From assembly GCF_040869045.1 (NCBI RefSeq), contig NC_090322.1, forward strand, positions 83,537,675-83,601,674: DNA of 64,000 nt, in the 5' to 3' direction. This document shows, in pieces, positions 36,476 through 49,725 of the stretch; positions within the stretch are counted from its first letter, which is position 1, and each line of letters begins with the position of its first letter. Under the pieces are notes generated by a model, which saw only the letters and a list, made by a program, of their open reading frames with translations, was not told where the DNA came from and made no database searches. This DNA is from Eurosta solidaginis (lineage: Eukaryota > Arthropoda > Insecta > Diptera > Tephritidae). The position numbers and the translations under genes are program-made.

Positions 36476-39400
36476 AAAACGCAATATGTAGGCTACACGA
36501 GAACGGAGACGTCGAGTAACCAAAACAAATGCGTTAAACCAATTCGTACACGTTATTTATCAATTTAACTCTAGAATTAAAGGATATACAACGAGAAACA
36601 ACGTTTGAAAACCTTTAAACAGTTTTAATAACTATCTCAAAAATTGTCGCTCTGATGCAAACAACTGATGAGTTATCTACTTAAATTTGTTGAACAAAAC
36701 GACTTACGTATTTTAAGCATGCTGACTTTTAGCCCGGTAAGCAAATTAAAAAAAAAACGCAATATGTAGGCTACACGAGAAGGGAGACGTCGAGTAACCA
36801 AAACAAATGCGTTAAACAAATTCCTACACGTTATTTATCAATTTAACTCTAGAATTAAAGGATATACAACGAGAAACAACGTTTGACAACCTTTAAACAG
36901 TTTTAATAACTATCTCAAAAATTGTCGCTCTGATGCAAACAGCTGATGAGTTATCTACTTAAATTTGTTGAACAAAACGACTTACGTATTTTAAGCATGC
37001 TAACCTTTAGCCCGGTAAGCAAATTAAAAAAAAAAACGCAATATGTAGGCTAGACGAGAGCGGAGACGTCGAGTAACCAAAACAAATGCGTTAAACAAAT
37101 TCGTACACGTTATTTATCAATTTAACTCTAGAATTAAAGGATATACAACGAGAAACAACGTTTGACAACCTTTAAACAGTTTTAATAACTATCTCAAAAA
37201 TTGTCGCTCTGATGCAAACAACTGATGAGTTATCTACTTAAATTTGTTTAACAAAACGACTTACGTATTTTAAGCATGCTAACCTTTAGCCCGGTAAGCA
37301 AATTAAAAAAAAAACGCAATATGTAAGCTACACGAGAACGGAGACGTCGAGTAACCAAAACAAATGCGTTAAACAAATTCCTACACGTTATTTATCAATT
37401 TAACTCTAGAATTAAAGGATATACAACGAGAAACAACGTTTGACAACCTTTAAACAGTTTTAATAACTATCTCAAAAATTGTCGCTCTGATGCAAACAAC
37501 TGATGAGTTATCTACTTAAATTTGTTGAACAAAACGACTTACGTATTTTAAGCATGCTAACCTTTAGCCCGGTAAGCAAATTAAAAAAAAAAAACGCAAT
37601 ATGTAGGCTACACGAGAGCGGAGACGTCGAGTAACCAAAACAAATGCGTTAAACAAATTCGTACACGTTATTTATCAATTTAACTCTAGAACTAAAGGAT
37701 ATACAACGAGAAACAACGTTTGACAACCTTTAAACAGTTTTAATAACTATCTCAAAAATTGTCGCTCTGATGCAAACAACTGATGAGTTATCTACTTAAA
37801 TTTGTTGAACAAAACGACTTACGTATTTTAAGCATGCTAACCTTTAGCCCGGTAAGCAAATTAAAAAAAAAACGCAATATGTAGGCTACACGAGAACGGA
37901 GACGTCGAGTAACCAAAACAAATGCGTTAAACAAATTCCTACACGTTATTTATCAATTTAACTCTAGAATTAAAGGATATACAACGAGAAACAACGTTTG
38001 ACAACCTTTAAACAGTTTTAATAACTATCTCAAAAATTGTCGCTCTGATGCAAACAACTGATGAGTTATCTACTTAAATTTGTTGAACAAAACGACTTAC
38101 GTATTTTAAGCATGCTAACCTTTAGCCCGGTAAGCAAATTAAAAAAAAAACGCAATATGTAGGCTACACGAGAGCGGAGACGTCGAGTAACCAAAACAAA
38201 TGCGTTAAACAAATTCGTACACGTTATTTATCAATTTAACTCTAGAATTAAAGGATATACAACGAGAAACAACGTTTGACAACCTTTAAACAGTTTTAAT
38301 AACTATCTCAAAAATTGTCGCTCTGATGCAAACAACTGATGAGTTATCTACTTAAATTTGTTGAACAAAACGACTTACGTATTTTAAGTATGCTAACCTT
38401 TAGTCCGGTAAGCAAATTAAAAAAAAAACGCAATATATAGGCTACACGAGAACGGAGACGTCGAGTAACCAAAACAAATGCGTTAAACAAATTCCTACAC
38501 GTTATTTATCAATTTAACTCTAGAATTAAACAACGAGAAACAACGTTTGACAACCTTTAAACAATTTTAATAACTATCTCAAAAATTGTCGCTCTGATGC
38601 AAACAACTGATGAGTTATCTACTTAAATTTGTTGAACAAAACGACTTACGTATTTTAAGCATGCTAACCTTTAGCCCGGTAAGCAAATTAAAAAAAAAAC
38701 GCAATATGTAGGCTACACGAGAACGGAGACGTCGAGTAACCAAAACAAATGCGTTAAACAAATTCGTACACGTTATTTATCAATTTAACTCTAGAATTAA
38801 AGGATATACAACGAGAAACAACGTTTGAAAACCTTTAAACAGTTTTAATAACTATCTCAAAAATTGTCGCTCTGATGCAAACAACTGATGAGTTATCTAC
38901 TTAAATTTGTTGAACAAAACGACTTACGTATTTTAAGCATGCTGACTTTTAGCCCGGTAAGCAAATTAAAAAAAAAACGCAATATGTAGGCTACACGAGA
39001 ACGGAGACGTCGAGTAACCAAAACAAATGCGTTAAACAAATTCCTACACGTTATTTATCAATTTAACTCTAGAATTAAAGGATATACAACGAGAAACAAC
39101 GTTTGACAACCTTTAAACAGTTTTAATAACTATCTCAAAAATTGTCGCTCTGATGCAAACAACTGATGAGTTATCTACTTAAATTTGTTGAACAAAACGA
39201 CTTACGTATTTTAAGCATGCTAACCTTTAGCCCGGTAAGCAAATTAAAAAAAAAAACGCAATATGTAGGCTACACGAGAGCGGAAACGTCGAGTAACCAA
39301 AACAAATGCGTTAAACAAATTCGTACACGTTATTTATCAATTTAACTCTAGAATTAAAGGATATACAACGAGAAACAACGTTTGACAACCTTTAAACAGT

Positions 39401-41910
39401 TTTAATAACTATCTCAAAAATTGTCGTTCTGATGCAAACAACTGATGAGTTATCTACTTAAATTTGTTGAACAAAACGACTTACGTATTTTAAGCATGCT
39501 AACCTTTAGCCCGGTAAGCAAATTAAAAACAACGAGAAACAACGTTTGACAACCTTTAAACAGGATTAATAACTATCTCAAAAATTGTCGCTCTGATGCA
39601 AACAACTGATGAGTTATCTACTCAAATTTGTTGAACAAAACGACTTACGTATTTTAAACATGCTAACCTTTAGCCCGGTAAGCAAATTAAAAAAAAAAAC
39701 GCAATATGTAGGCTACACAAGAACGGAGACGTCGAGTAACCAAAACAAATGCGTTAAACAAATTCCTACACGTTATTTATCAATTTAACTCTAGAATTAA
39801 AGGATATACAACGAGAAACAACGTTTGACAACCTTTAAACAGTTTTAATAACTATCTCAAAAATTGTCGCTCTGATGCAAACAACTGATGAGTTATCTAC
39901 TTAAATTTGTTGTACAAAACGACTTACGTATTTTAAGCATGCTAACCTTTAGCCCGGTAAGCAAATTAAAAAAAAACGCAATATGTAGGCTACACGAGAG
40001 CGGAGACGTCGAGTAACCAAAACAAATGCGTTAAACAAATTCGTACACGTTATTTATCAATTTAACTCAGAATTAAAGGATATACAACGAGAAACAACGT
40101 TTGACAACCTTTAAACAGTTTTAATAACTATCTCAAAAATTGTCGCTCTGATGCAAACAACTGATGAGTTATCTACTTAAATTTGTTGAACAAAACGACT
40201 TACGTATTTTAAGCATGCTAACCTTTAGCCCGGTAAGCAAATTAAAAAAAAAAATCGCAATATGTAGGCTACAAGAGAACGGAGACGTCGAGTAACCAAA
40301 ACAAATGCGTTAAACAAATTCCTACACGTTATTTATCAATTTAACTCTAGAATTAAAGGATATACAACGAGAAACAACGTTTGACAACCTTTAAACAGTT
40401 TTAATAACTATCTCAAAAATTGTCGCTCTGATGCAAACAACTGATGAGTTATCTACTCAAATTTGTTGAACAAAATGACTTACGTATTTTAAACATGCTA
40501 ACCTTTAGCCCGGTAAGCAAATTAAAAAAGAACGCAATATGTAGGCTACACGAGAACGGAGACGTCGAGTAACCAAAACAAATGCGTTAAACAAATTCCT
40601 ACACGTTATTTATCAACTTAACTCTAGAATTAAAGGATATACAACGAGAAGCAACGTTTGACAACCTTTAAACAGTTTTAATAACTATCTCGAAAATTGT
40701 CGCTCTGATGCAAACAACTGATGAGTTATCTACTTAAATTTGTTGAACAAAACGACTTACGTATTTTAAGCATGCTAACCTTTAGCCCGGTAAGCAAATT
40801 AAAAAAAAAAACGCAATATGTAGGCTACACGAGAACGGAGACGTCGAGTAACCAAAACAAATGCGTTAAACAAATTCGTACACGTTATTTATCAATTTAA
40901 CTCTAGAATTAAAGGATATACAACGAGAAACAACGTTTGACAACCTTTAAACAGTTTAAATAACTATCTCAAAAATTGTCGCTCTGATGCAAACAACTGC
41001 TGAGTTATCTACTCAAATTTGTTGAACAAAACGACTTACGTATTTTAAGCATGCTAACATTTAGCCCGGTAAGCAAATTAAAAAAAAACGCAATATGTAG
41101 GCTACACGTCGAGTAACCAAAACAAATGCGTTAAACAAATTCGTACACGTTATTTATCAATTTAACTCTAGAATTAAAGGATATACAACGAGAAACAACG
41201 TTTGACAACCTTTAAACAGTTTTAATAACTATCTCAAAAATTGTCGCTCTGATGCAAACAACTGATGAGTTATCTACTTAAATTTGTTGAACAAAACGAC
41301 TTACGTATTTTAATCATGCTAACCTTTAGCCCGGTAAGCAAATTAAAAAAAAAACGCAATATGTAGGCTACACGAGAACGGAGACGTCGAGTAACCAAAA
41401 CAAATGCGCTAAACAAATTCCTACACGTTATTTATCAATTTAACTCTAGAATTAAAGGATATACAACGAGAAACAACGTTTGACAACCTTTAAACAGTTT
41501 TAATAACTATCTCAAAAATTGTCGCTCTGATGCAAACAACTGATGAGTTATCTACTTAAATTTGTTGAACAAAACGACTTACGTATTTTAAGCATGCTAA
41601 CCTTTAGCCCGGTAAGCAAATTAAAAAAAAAAAACGCAATATGTAGGCTACACGAGAACGGAGACGTCGAGTAACCAAAACAAATGCGTTAAACAAATTC
41701 GTACACGTTATTTATCAATTTAACTCTAGAATTAAAGGATATACAACGAGAAACAACGTTTGACAACCTTTAAACAGTTTTAATAACTATCTCAAAAATT
41801 GTCGCTCTGATGCAAACAACTGATGAGTTATCTACATAAATTTGTTGAACAAAACGACTTACGTATTTTAAGCATGCTTACCTTTAGCCCGGTAAGCAAA
41901 TTAAAAAAAA
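36476..41910 (+). repeat. ~5.43 kb tandem duplication, copy 2
   Basis: Adjacent repeat of 31000-36475 with the same ordered markers, including two deletion monomers. Differences include a 7 bp loss (GAATTAAACAACGAG, about 38525), and ACACGTTATT where copy 1 has ACACGATATT near 35713. Beyond about 41.91 kb (AAAAAGTAATATG) the match stops. Both copies have an 8-monomer sub-repeat in their left part. Confidence 0.92.
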
Positions 41911-44900
41911 AGTAATATGTAGGCTACACGAGAACGGAGACGTCGAGTAACCAAAACAAATGCGTTAAACAAATTCCTACACGTTATTTATCAATTTAAC
42001 TCTAGAATTAAAGGATATACAACGAGAAACAATGTTTGACAACCTTTAAACAGTTTTAATAACTATCTCAAAAATTGTCGCTCTGATGCAAACAACTGAT
42101 GAGTTATCTACTCAAATTTGTTGAACAAAACGACTTACGTATTTTAAGCATGCTAACCTTTAGCCCGGTAAGCAAATTAAAAAAAAAAAACGCAATATGT
42201 AGGCTACACGAGAACGGAGACGTCGAGTAACCAAAACAAATGCGTTAAACAAATTCGTACACGTTATTTATCAATTTAACTCTAGAATTAAAGGATATAC
42301 AATGAGAAACAACGTTTGACAACCTTTAAACAGTTTTAATAACTATCTCAAAAATTGTCGCTCTGATGCAAACAACTGATGAGTTATCTACTTAAATTTG
42401 TTGAACAAAACGACTTACGTATTTTAGGCATGCTAACCTTTAGCCCGGTAAGCAAATTAAAAAAAAAACGCAATATGTAGGCTACACGAGAACGGAGACG
42501 TCGAGTAACCAAAACAAATGCGTTAAACAAATTCCTACACGTTATTTATCAATTTAACTCTAGAATTAAAGGATATACAACGAGAAACAACGTTTGACAA
42601 CCCTTAAACAGTTTTAATAACTATCTCAAAAATTGTCGCTCTGATGCAAACAACTGATGAGTTATCTACTTAAATTTGTTGAACAAAACGACTTACGTAT
42701 TTTAAGCATGCTAACCTTTAGCCCGGTAAGCAAATTTAAAAAAAAAAACGCAATATGTAGGCTACACGAGAACGGAGACGTCGAGTAACTAAAACAAATG
42801 CGTTAAACAAATTCCTACACGTTATTTATCAATTTAACTCTAGAATTAAAGGATATACAACGAGAAACAACGTTTGACAACCTTTAAACAGTTTTAATAA
42901 CTATCTCAAAAATTTTCGCTCTGATGCAAACAACTGATGAGTTATCTACTTAAATTTGTTGAACAAAACGACTTACGTATTTTAAGCATGCTAACCTTTA
43001 GCCCGGTAAGCAAATTAAAAAAAAATGCAATATGTAGGCTACACGAGAACGGAGACGTCGAGTAACCAAAACAAATGCGTTAAACAAATTCCTACACGTT
43101 ATTTATCAATTTAACTCTAGAATTAAAGGATATACAACGAGAAACAACGTTTGACAACCTTTAAACAGTTTTAATAACTATCTCAAAAATTTTCGCTCTG
43201 ATGCAAACAACTGATGAGTTATCTACTTAAATTTGTTGAACAAAACGACTTACGTATTTTAAGCATGCTAACCTTTAGCCCGGTAAGCAAATTAAAAAAA
43301 AAATGCAATATGTAGGCTACACGAGAACGGAGACGTCGAGTAACCAAAACAAATGCGTTAAACAAATTCCTACACGTTATTTATCAATTTAACTCTAGAA
43401 TTAAAGGATATACAACGAGAAACAACGCTTGACAACCTTTAAACAGTTTTAATAACTATCTCAAAAATTGTCGCTCTGATGCAAACAACTGATGAGTTAT
43501 CTACTTAAATTTGTTGAACAAAACGACTTACGTATTTTAAGCATGCTAACCTTTAGCCCGGTAAGGAAATTAAAAAAAAAACGCAATATGTAGGCTACAC
43601 GAGAGCGGAGACGTCGAGTAACCAAAACAAATGCGTTAAACAAATTCCTACACGTTATTAATCAATTTAACTCTAGAATTAAAGGATATACAACGAGAAA
43701 CAACGTTTGACAACCTTTAAATAGTTTTAATAACTATCTCAAAAATTGTCGCTCTGATGCAAACAACTGATGAGTTATCTACTTAAATTTGTTGAACAAA
43801 ACGACTTATGTATTTTAAGCATGCTAACCTTTAGCCCGGTAAGCAAATTAAAAAAAAAACGCAATATGTAGGCTACACGAGAACGGAGACGTCGAGTAAC
43901 CAAAACAAATGCGTTAAACAAATTCCTACACGTTATTTATCAATTTAACTCTAGAATTAAAGGATATACAACGAGAAACAACGTTTGACAACCTTTAAAC
44001 AGTTTTAATAACTATCTCAAAAATTGTCGCTCTGATGAAAACAACTGATGAGTTATCTACTTAAATTTGTTGAACAAAACGACTTACGTATTTTAAGCAT
44101 GCTAACCTTTAGCCCGGTAAGCAAATTAAAAAAAAAATCGCTATGTGTAGGCTACACGAGAACGGAGACGTCCAGTACCTAAAACAAATGCGTTAAACAA
44201 ATTCGTACACGTTATTTATCAATTTAACTCTAGAATTAAAGGATATACAACGAGAAACAACGTTCGACATCCTTTAAACAGTTTTAATAACTATCTCAAA
44301 AATTGTCGCTCTGATGCAAACAACTGATGAGTTATCTACTTAAATTTGTTGAACAAAACGACTTACGTATTTTAAGCATGCTAACCTTTAGCCCGGTAAG
44401 CAAATTAAAAAAAAAATGCAATATGTAGGCTACACGAGAACGGAGACGTCGAGTAACCAAAACAAATGCATTAAACAAATTCCTACACGTTATTTATCAA
44501 TTTAACTCTAGAATTAAAGGATATACAACGAGAAACAACATTTGACAACCTTTAAACAGTTTTAATAACTATCTCAAAAATTGTCGCTCTGATGCAAACA
44601 ACTGATGAGTTATCTACTTAAATTTGTTGAACAAAACGACTTACGTATTTTAAGCATGCTAACCTTTAGCCCGGTAAGCAAATTAAAAAAAAAACGCAAT
44701 ATGTAGGCTACACGAGAGCGGAGACGTCGAGTAACCAAAACAAATGCGTTAAACAAATTCGTACACGTTATTTATCAATTTAACTCTAGAATTAAAGGAT
44801 ATACAACGAGAAACAACGTTTGACAACCTTTAAACAGTTTTAATAACTATTTCAAAAATTGTCGCTCTGATGCAAACAACTGATGAGTTATCTACTTAAA

Positions 44901-47900
44901 TTTGTTGAACAAAACGACTTACATATTTTAAGCATGCTAACCTTTAGCCCGGTAAGCAAATTAAAAAAAAAACGCAATATGTAGGCTACACGAGAACGGA
45001 GACGTCGAGTAACCAAAACAAATGCGTTAAACAAATTCGTACACGTTATTTATCAATTTAACTCTAGAATTAAAGGATATACAACGAGAAACAACGTTTG
45101 ACAACCTTTAAACAGTTTTAATAACTATCTCAAAAATTGTCGCTCTGATGCAAACAACTGATGAGTTATCTACTTAAATTTGTTGAACAAAACGACTTAC
45201 GTATTTTAAGCATGCTAACCTTTAGCCCGGTAAGCAAATTAAAAAAAAAACGCAATATGTAGGCTACACGAGAGCGGAGACGTCGAGTAACCAAAACAAA
45301 TGCGTTAAACAAATTCGTACACGTTATTTATCAATTTAACTCTAGAATTAAAGGATATACAACGAGAAACAACGTTTGACAACCTTTAAACAGTTTTAAT
45401 AACTATTTCAAAAATTGTCGCTCTGATGCAAACAACTGATGAGTTATCTACTTAAATTTGTTGAACAAAACGACTTACATATTTTAAGCATGCTAACCTT
45501 TAGCCCGGTAAGCAAATTAAAAAAAAAAAACAATATGTAGGCTACACGAGAACGGAGACGTCGAGTAACCAAAACAAATGCGTTAAACAAATTCGTACAC
45601 GTTATTTATCAATTTAACTCTAGAATTAAAGGATATACAACGAGAAACAACGTTTGACAACCTTTAAACAGTTTTAATAACTATCTCAAAAATTGTCGCT
45701 CTGATGCAAACAACTGATGAGTTATCTACTTAAATTTGTTGAACAAAACGACTTACGTATTTTAAGCATGCTAACCTTTAGCCCGGTAAGCAAATAAAAA
45801 AAAAACGCAATATGTAGGCTACACGAGAACGGAGACGTCGAGTAACCAAAACAAATGCGTTAAACAAATTCGTACACGTTATTTATCAATTTAACTCTAG
45901 AATTAAAGGATATACAACGAGAAACAACGTTTGACAACCTTTAAACAGTTTTAATAACTATCTCAAAAATTTTCTCTCTGATGCAAACAACTGATGAGTT
46001 ATCTACTTAAATTTGTTGAACAAAACGACTTACGTATTTTAAGCATGCTAACCTTTAGCCCGGTAAGCAAATTAAAAAAAAACGCAATATGTAGGCTACA
46101 CGAGAACGGAGACGTCGAGTAACCAAAACAAATGCGTTAAACAAATTCCTACACGTTATTTATCAATTTAACTCTAGAATTAAAGGATATACAACGAGAA
46201 ACAACGTTTGACAACCTTTAAACAGTTTTAATAACTATCTCAAAAATTGTCGCTCTGATGCAAACAACTGATGAGTTATCTACTTAAATTTGTTGAACAA
46301 AACGACTTACGTATTTTAAGCATGCTAACCTTTAGCCCGGTAAGCAAATTTAAAAAAAAAACGCAATATGTAGGCTACACGAGAACGGAGACGTCGAGTA
46401 ACTAAAACAAATGCGTTAAACAAATTCCTACACGTTATTTATCAATTTAACTCTAGAATTAAAGGATATACAACGAGAAACAACGTTTGACAACCTTTAA
46501 ACAGTTTTAATAACTATCTCAAAAATTGTCGCTCTGATGCAAACAACTGATGAGTTATCTACTTAAATTTGTTGAACAAAACGACTTACGTATTTTAAGC
46601 ATGCTAACCTTTAGCCCGGTAAGCAAATTAAAAAAAAAATGCAATATGTAGGCTACACGAGAACGGCGACGTCGAGTAACCAAAACAAATGCGTTAAACA
46701 AATTCCTACACGTTATTTATCAATTTAACTCTAGAATTAAAGGATATACAACGAGAAACAACGTTTGACAACCTTTAAACAGTTTTAATAACTATCTCAA
46801 AAATTGTCGCTCTGATGCAAACAACTGATGAGTTATCTACTCAAATTTGTTGAACAAAACGACTTACGTATTTTAAGCATGCTAACCTTTAGCCCGGTAA
46901 GCAAATTAAAAAAAAAAAAACGCAATATGTAGGCTACACGAGAACGGAGACGTCGAGTAACCAAAACAAATGCGTTAAACAAATTCGTACACGTTATTTA
47001 TCAATTTAACTCTAGAATTAAAGGATATACAACGAGAAACAACGTTTGACAACCTTTAAACAGTTTTAATAACTATCTCAAAAATTGTCGCTCTGATGCA
47101 AACAACTGATGAGTTATCTACTTAAATTTGTTGAACAAAACGACTTACGTATTTTAAGCATGCTAACCTTTAGCCCGGTAAGCAAATTAAAAAAAAAACG
47201 CAATATGTAGGCTACACGAGAACGGAGACGTCGAGTAACCAAAACAAATGCGTTAAACAATTTACTTAAATTTGTTGAACAAAACGACTTACGTATTTTA
47301 AGCATGCTAACCTTTAGCCCGGTAAGCAAATTAAAAAAAAAAACGCAATATGTAGGCTACAAGAGAACGGAGACGTCGAGTAACCAAAACAAATGCGTTA
47401 AACAAATTCCTACACGTTATTTATCAATTTAACTCTAGAATTAAAGGATATACAACGAGAAACAACGTTTGACAACCTTTAAACAGTTTTAATAACTATC
47501 TCAAAAATTGTCGCTCTGATGCAAACAACTGATGAGTTATCTACTTAAATTTGTTGAACAAAACGACTTACGTATTTTAAGCATGCTAACCTTTAGCCCG
47601 GTAAGCAAATTAAAAAAAAAACGCAATATGTAGGCTACACGAGAACGGAGACGTCGATTACCAAAACAAATGCGTTAAACAAATTCGTACACGTTATTTA
47701 TCAATTTAACTCTAGAATTAAAGGATATACAACGAGAACAACGCTTGACAACCTTTAAACAGTTTTAATAACTATCTCAAAAATTGTCGCTCTGATGCAA
47801 ACAACTGATGAGTTATCTACTCAAATTTGTTGAACAAAACGACTTACGTATTTTAAACATGCTAACCTTTAGCCCGGTAATCAAATTTAAAAAAAAACGC

Positions 47901-48050
47901 AATATGTAGGCTACACGAGAACGGAGACGTCGAGTAACCAAAACAAATGCGTTAAACAAATTCCTACACGTTATTTATCAATTTAACTCTAGAATTAAAG
48001 GATATACAACGAGAAACAACGTTTGACAACCTTTAAACAGTTTTAATAAC
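41911..48050 (+). repeat. Array sub-region with A-tract-end variants
   Basis: Ordinary monomers. Several share AAAATGCAATATG in place of AAAACGCAATATG (about 43022, 43302, 44415, 46638), AATTTTCGCTCTG (about 42911, 43189), and GAGTAACTAAAAC (about 42784, 46396). A two-unit similarity is visible around 44.7-45.5 kb, where CTATTTCAAAAATTG and TTACATATTTT recur together 556-557 bp apart. One very divergent unit (ATCGCTATGTGTAGG, GACGTCCAGTACC, CGTTCGACATCC) lies at about 44138-44270. No gene is present. Confidence 0.8.
47228..47372 (+). repeat. Strongly shortened monomer (~145 bp)
   Basis: TGCGTTAAACAATTTACTTAAATTTG at about 47250-47275 is a fusion of the left and right parts of a monomer (both ends rich in CAATTT/TTAAATT). 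Landmark spacing is only 145 bp, so about 133 bp are missing. The open frame that reads across here on the minus strand is a by-product of the deletion. Confidence 0.88.
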
Positions 48051-49725
48051 TATCTCAAAATTTGTCGCTCTGATGCAAACAACTGATGAGTTATCTACTT
48101 AAATTTGTTGAACAAAACGACTTACGTATTTTAAGCATGCTAACCTTTAGCCCGGTAAGCAAATTAAAAAAAAACGCAATATGTAGGCTACACGAGAACG
48201 CAGACGTCGAGTAACCAAAACAAATGCGTTAAACAAATTCGTACACGTTATTTATCAATTTAACTCTAGAATTAAAGGATATACAACGAGAAACAACGTT
48301 TGACAACCTTTAAACAGTTTTAATAATTATCTCAAAAATTGTCGCTCTGATGCAAACAACTGCTGAGTTATCTACTCAAATTTGTTGAACAAAACGACTT
48401 ACGTATTTTAAGCATGCTAACCTTTAGCCCGGTAAGCAAATTAAAAAAAAAACGCAATATGTAGGCTACACGAGAACGGAGACGTCGAGTAACCAAAACA
48501 AATGCGTTAAACAAATTCGTACACGTTATTTATCAATTTAACTCTAGAATTAAAGGATATACAACGAGAAACAACGTTTGACAACCTTTAAACAGTTTTA
48601 ATAACTATCTCAAAAATTGTCGCTCTGATGCAAACAACTGATGAGTTATCTACTTAAATTTGTTGAACAAAACGACTTACGTATTTTAATCATGCTAACT
48701 TTTAGCCCGGTAAGCAAATAAAAAAAAAAAACGCAATATGTAGGCTACACGAGAACGGAGACGTCGAGTAACCAAAACAAATGCGCTAAACAAATTCCTA
48801 CACGTTATTTATCAATTTAACTCTAGAATTAAAGGATATACAACGAGAAACAACGTTTGACAACCTTTAAACAGTTTTAATAACTATCTCAAAATTTGTC
48901 GCTCTGATGCAAACAACTGATGAGTTATCTACTTAAATTTGTTGAACAAAACGACTTACGTATTTTAAGCATGCTAACCTTTAGCCCGGTAAGCAAATTA
49001 AAAAAAAACGCAATATGTAGGCTACACGAGAACGCAGACGTCGAGTAACCAAAACAAATGCGTTAAACAAATTCGTACACGTTATTTATCAATTTAACTC
49101 TAGAATTAAAGGATATACAACGAGAAACAACGTTTGACAACCTTTAAACAGTTTTAATAATTATCTCAAAAATTGTCGCTCTGATGCAAACAACTGCTGA
49201 GTTATCTACTCAAATTTGTTGAACAAAACGACTTACGTATTTTAAGCATGCTAACCTTTAGCCCGGTAAGCAAATTAAAAAAAAACGCAATATGTAGGCT
49301 ACACGAGAACGGAGACGTCGAGTAACCAAAACAAATGCGTTAAACAAATTCGTACACGTTATTTATCAATTTAACTCTAGAATTAAAGGATATACAACGA
49401 GAAACAACGTTTGACAACCTTTAAACAGTTTTAATAACTATCTCAAAAATTGCCGCTCTGATGCAAACAACTGATGAGTTATCTACTTAAATTTGTTGAA
49501 CAAAACGACTTACGTATTTTAATCATGCTAACTTTTAGCCCGGTAAGCAAATAAAAAAAAAAAACGCAATATGTAGGCTACACGAGAACGGAGACGTCGA
49601 GTAACCAAAACAAATGCGCTAAACAAATTCCTACACGTTATTTATCAATTTAACTCTAGAATTAAAGGATATACAACGAGAAACAACGTTTGACAACCTT
49701 TAAACAGTTTTAATAACTATCTCAA
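48050..49725 (+). repeat. Tandem duplication of a 3-monomer block (834 bp unit)
   Basis: The markers AAAATTTGTCGC (about 48058/48892), GAACGCAGACGTC (about 48197/49031), TAATAATTATCTC (about 48323/49157), and CTGCTGAG with CTACTCAAA recur at an offset of 834 bp. AATCATGCTAACTTTTAGC (about 48688/49522) and ATGCGCTAAAC (about 48781/49614) follow. The two blocks are nearly identical and adjacent. One difference is ATTGCCGCTC at about 49450 against ATTGTCGCTC. Confidence 0.88.

Noticed and set aside
47114..47329. Minus-strand 71-codon open frame with two copies of a MLTGLKVSMLKIRKSFCSTN motif
   Set aside because: The duplicated motif is simply the same satellite segment met twice, because the monomer between is shortened to about 145 bp.
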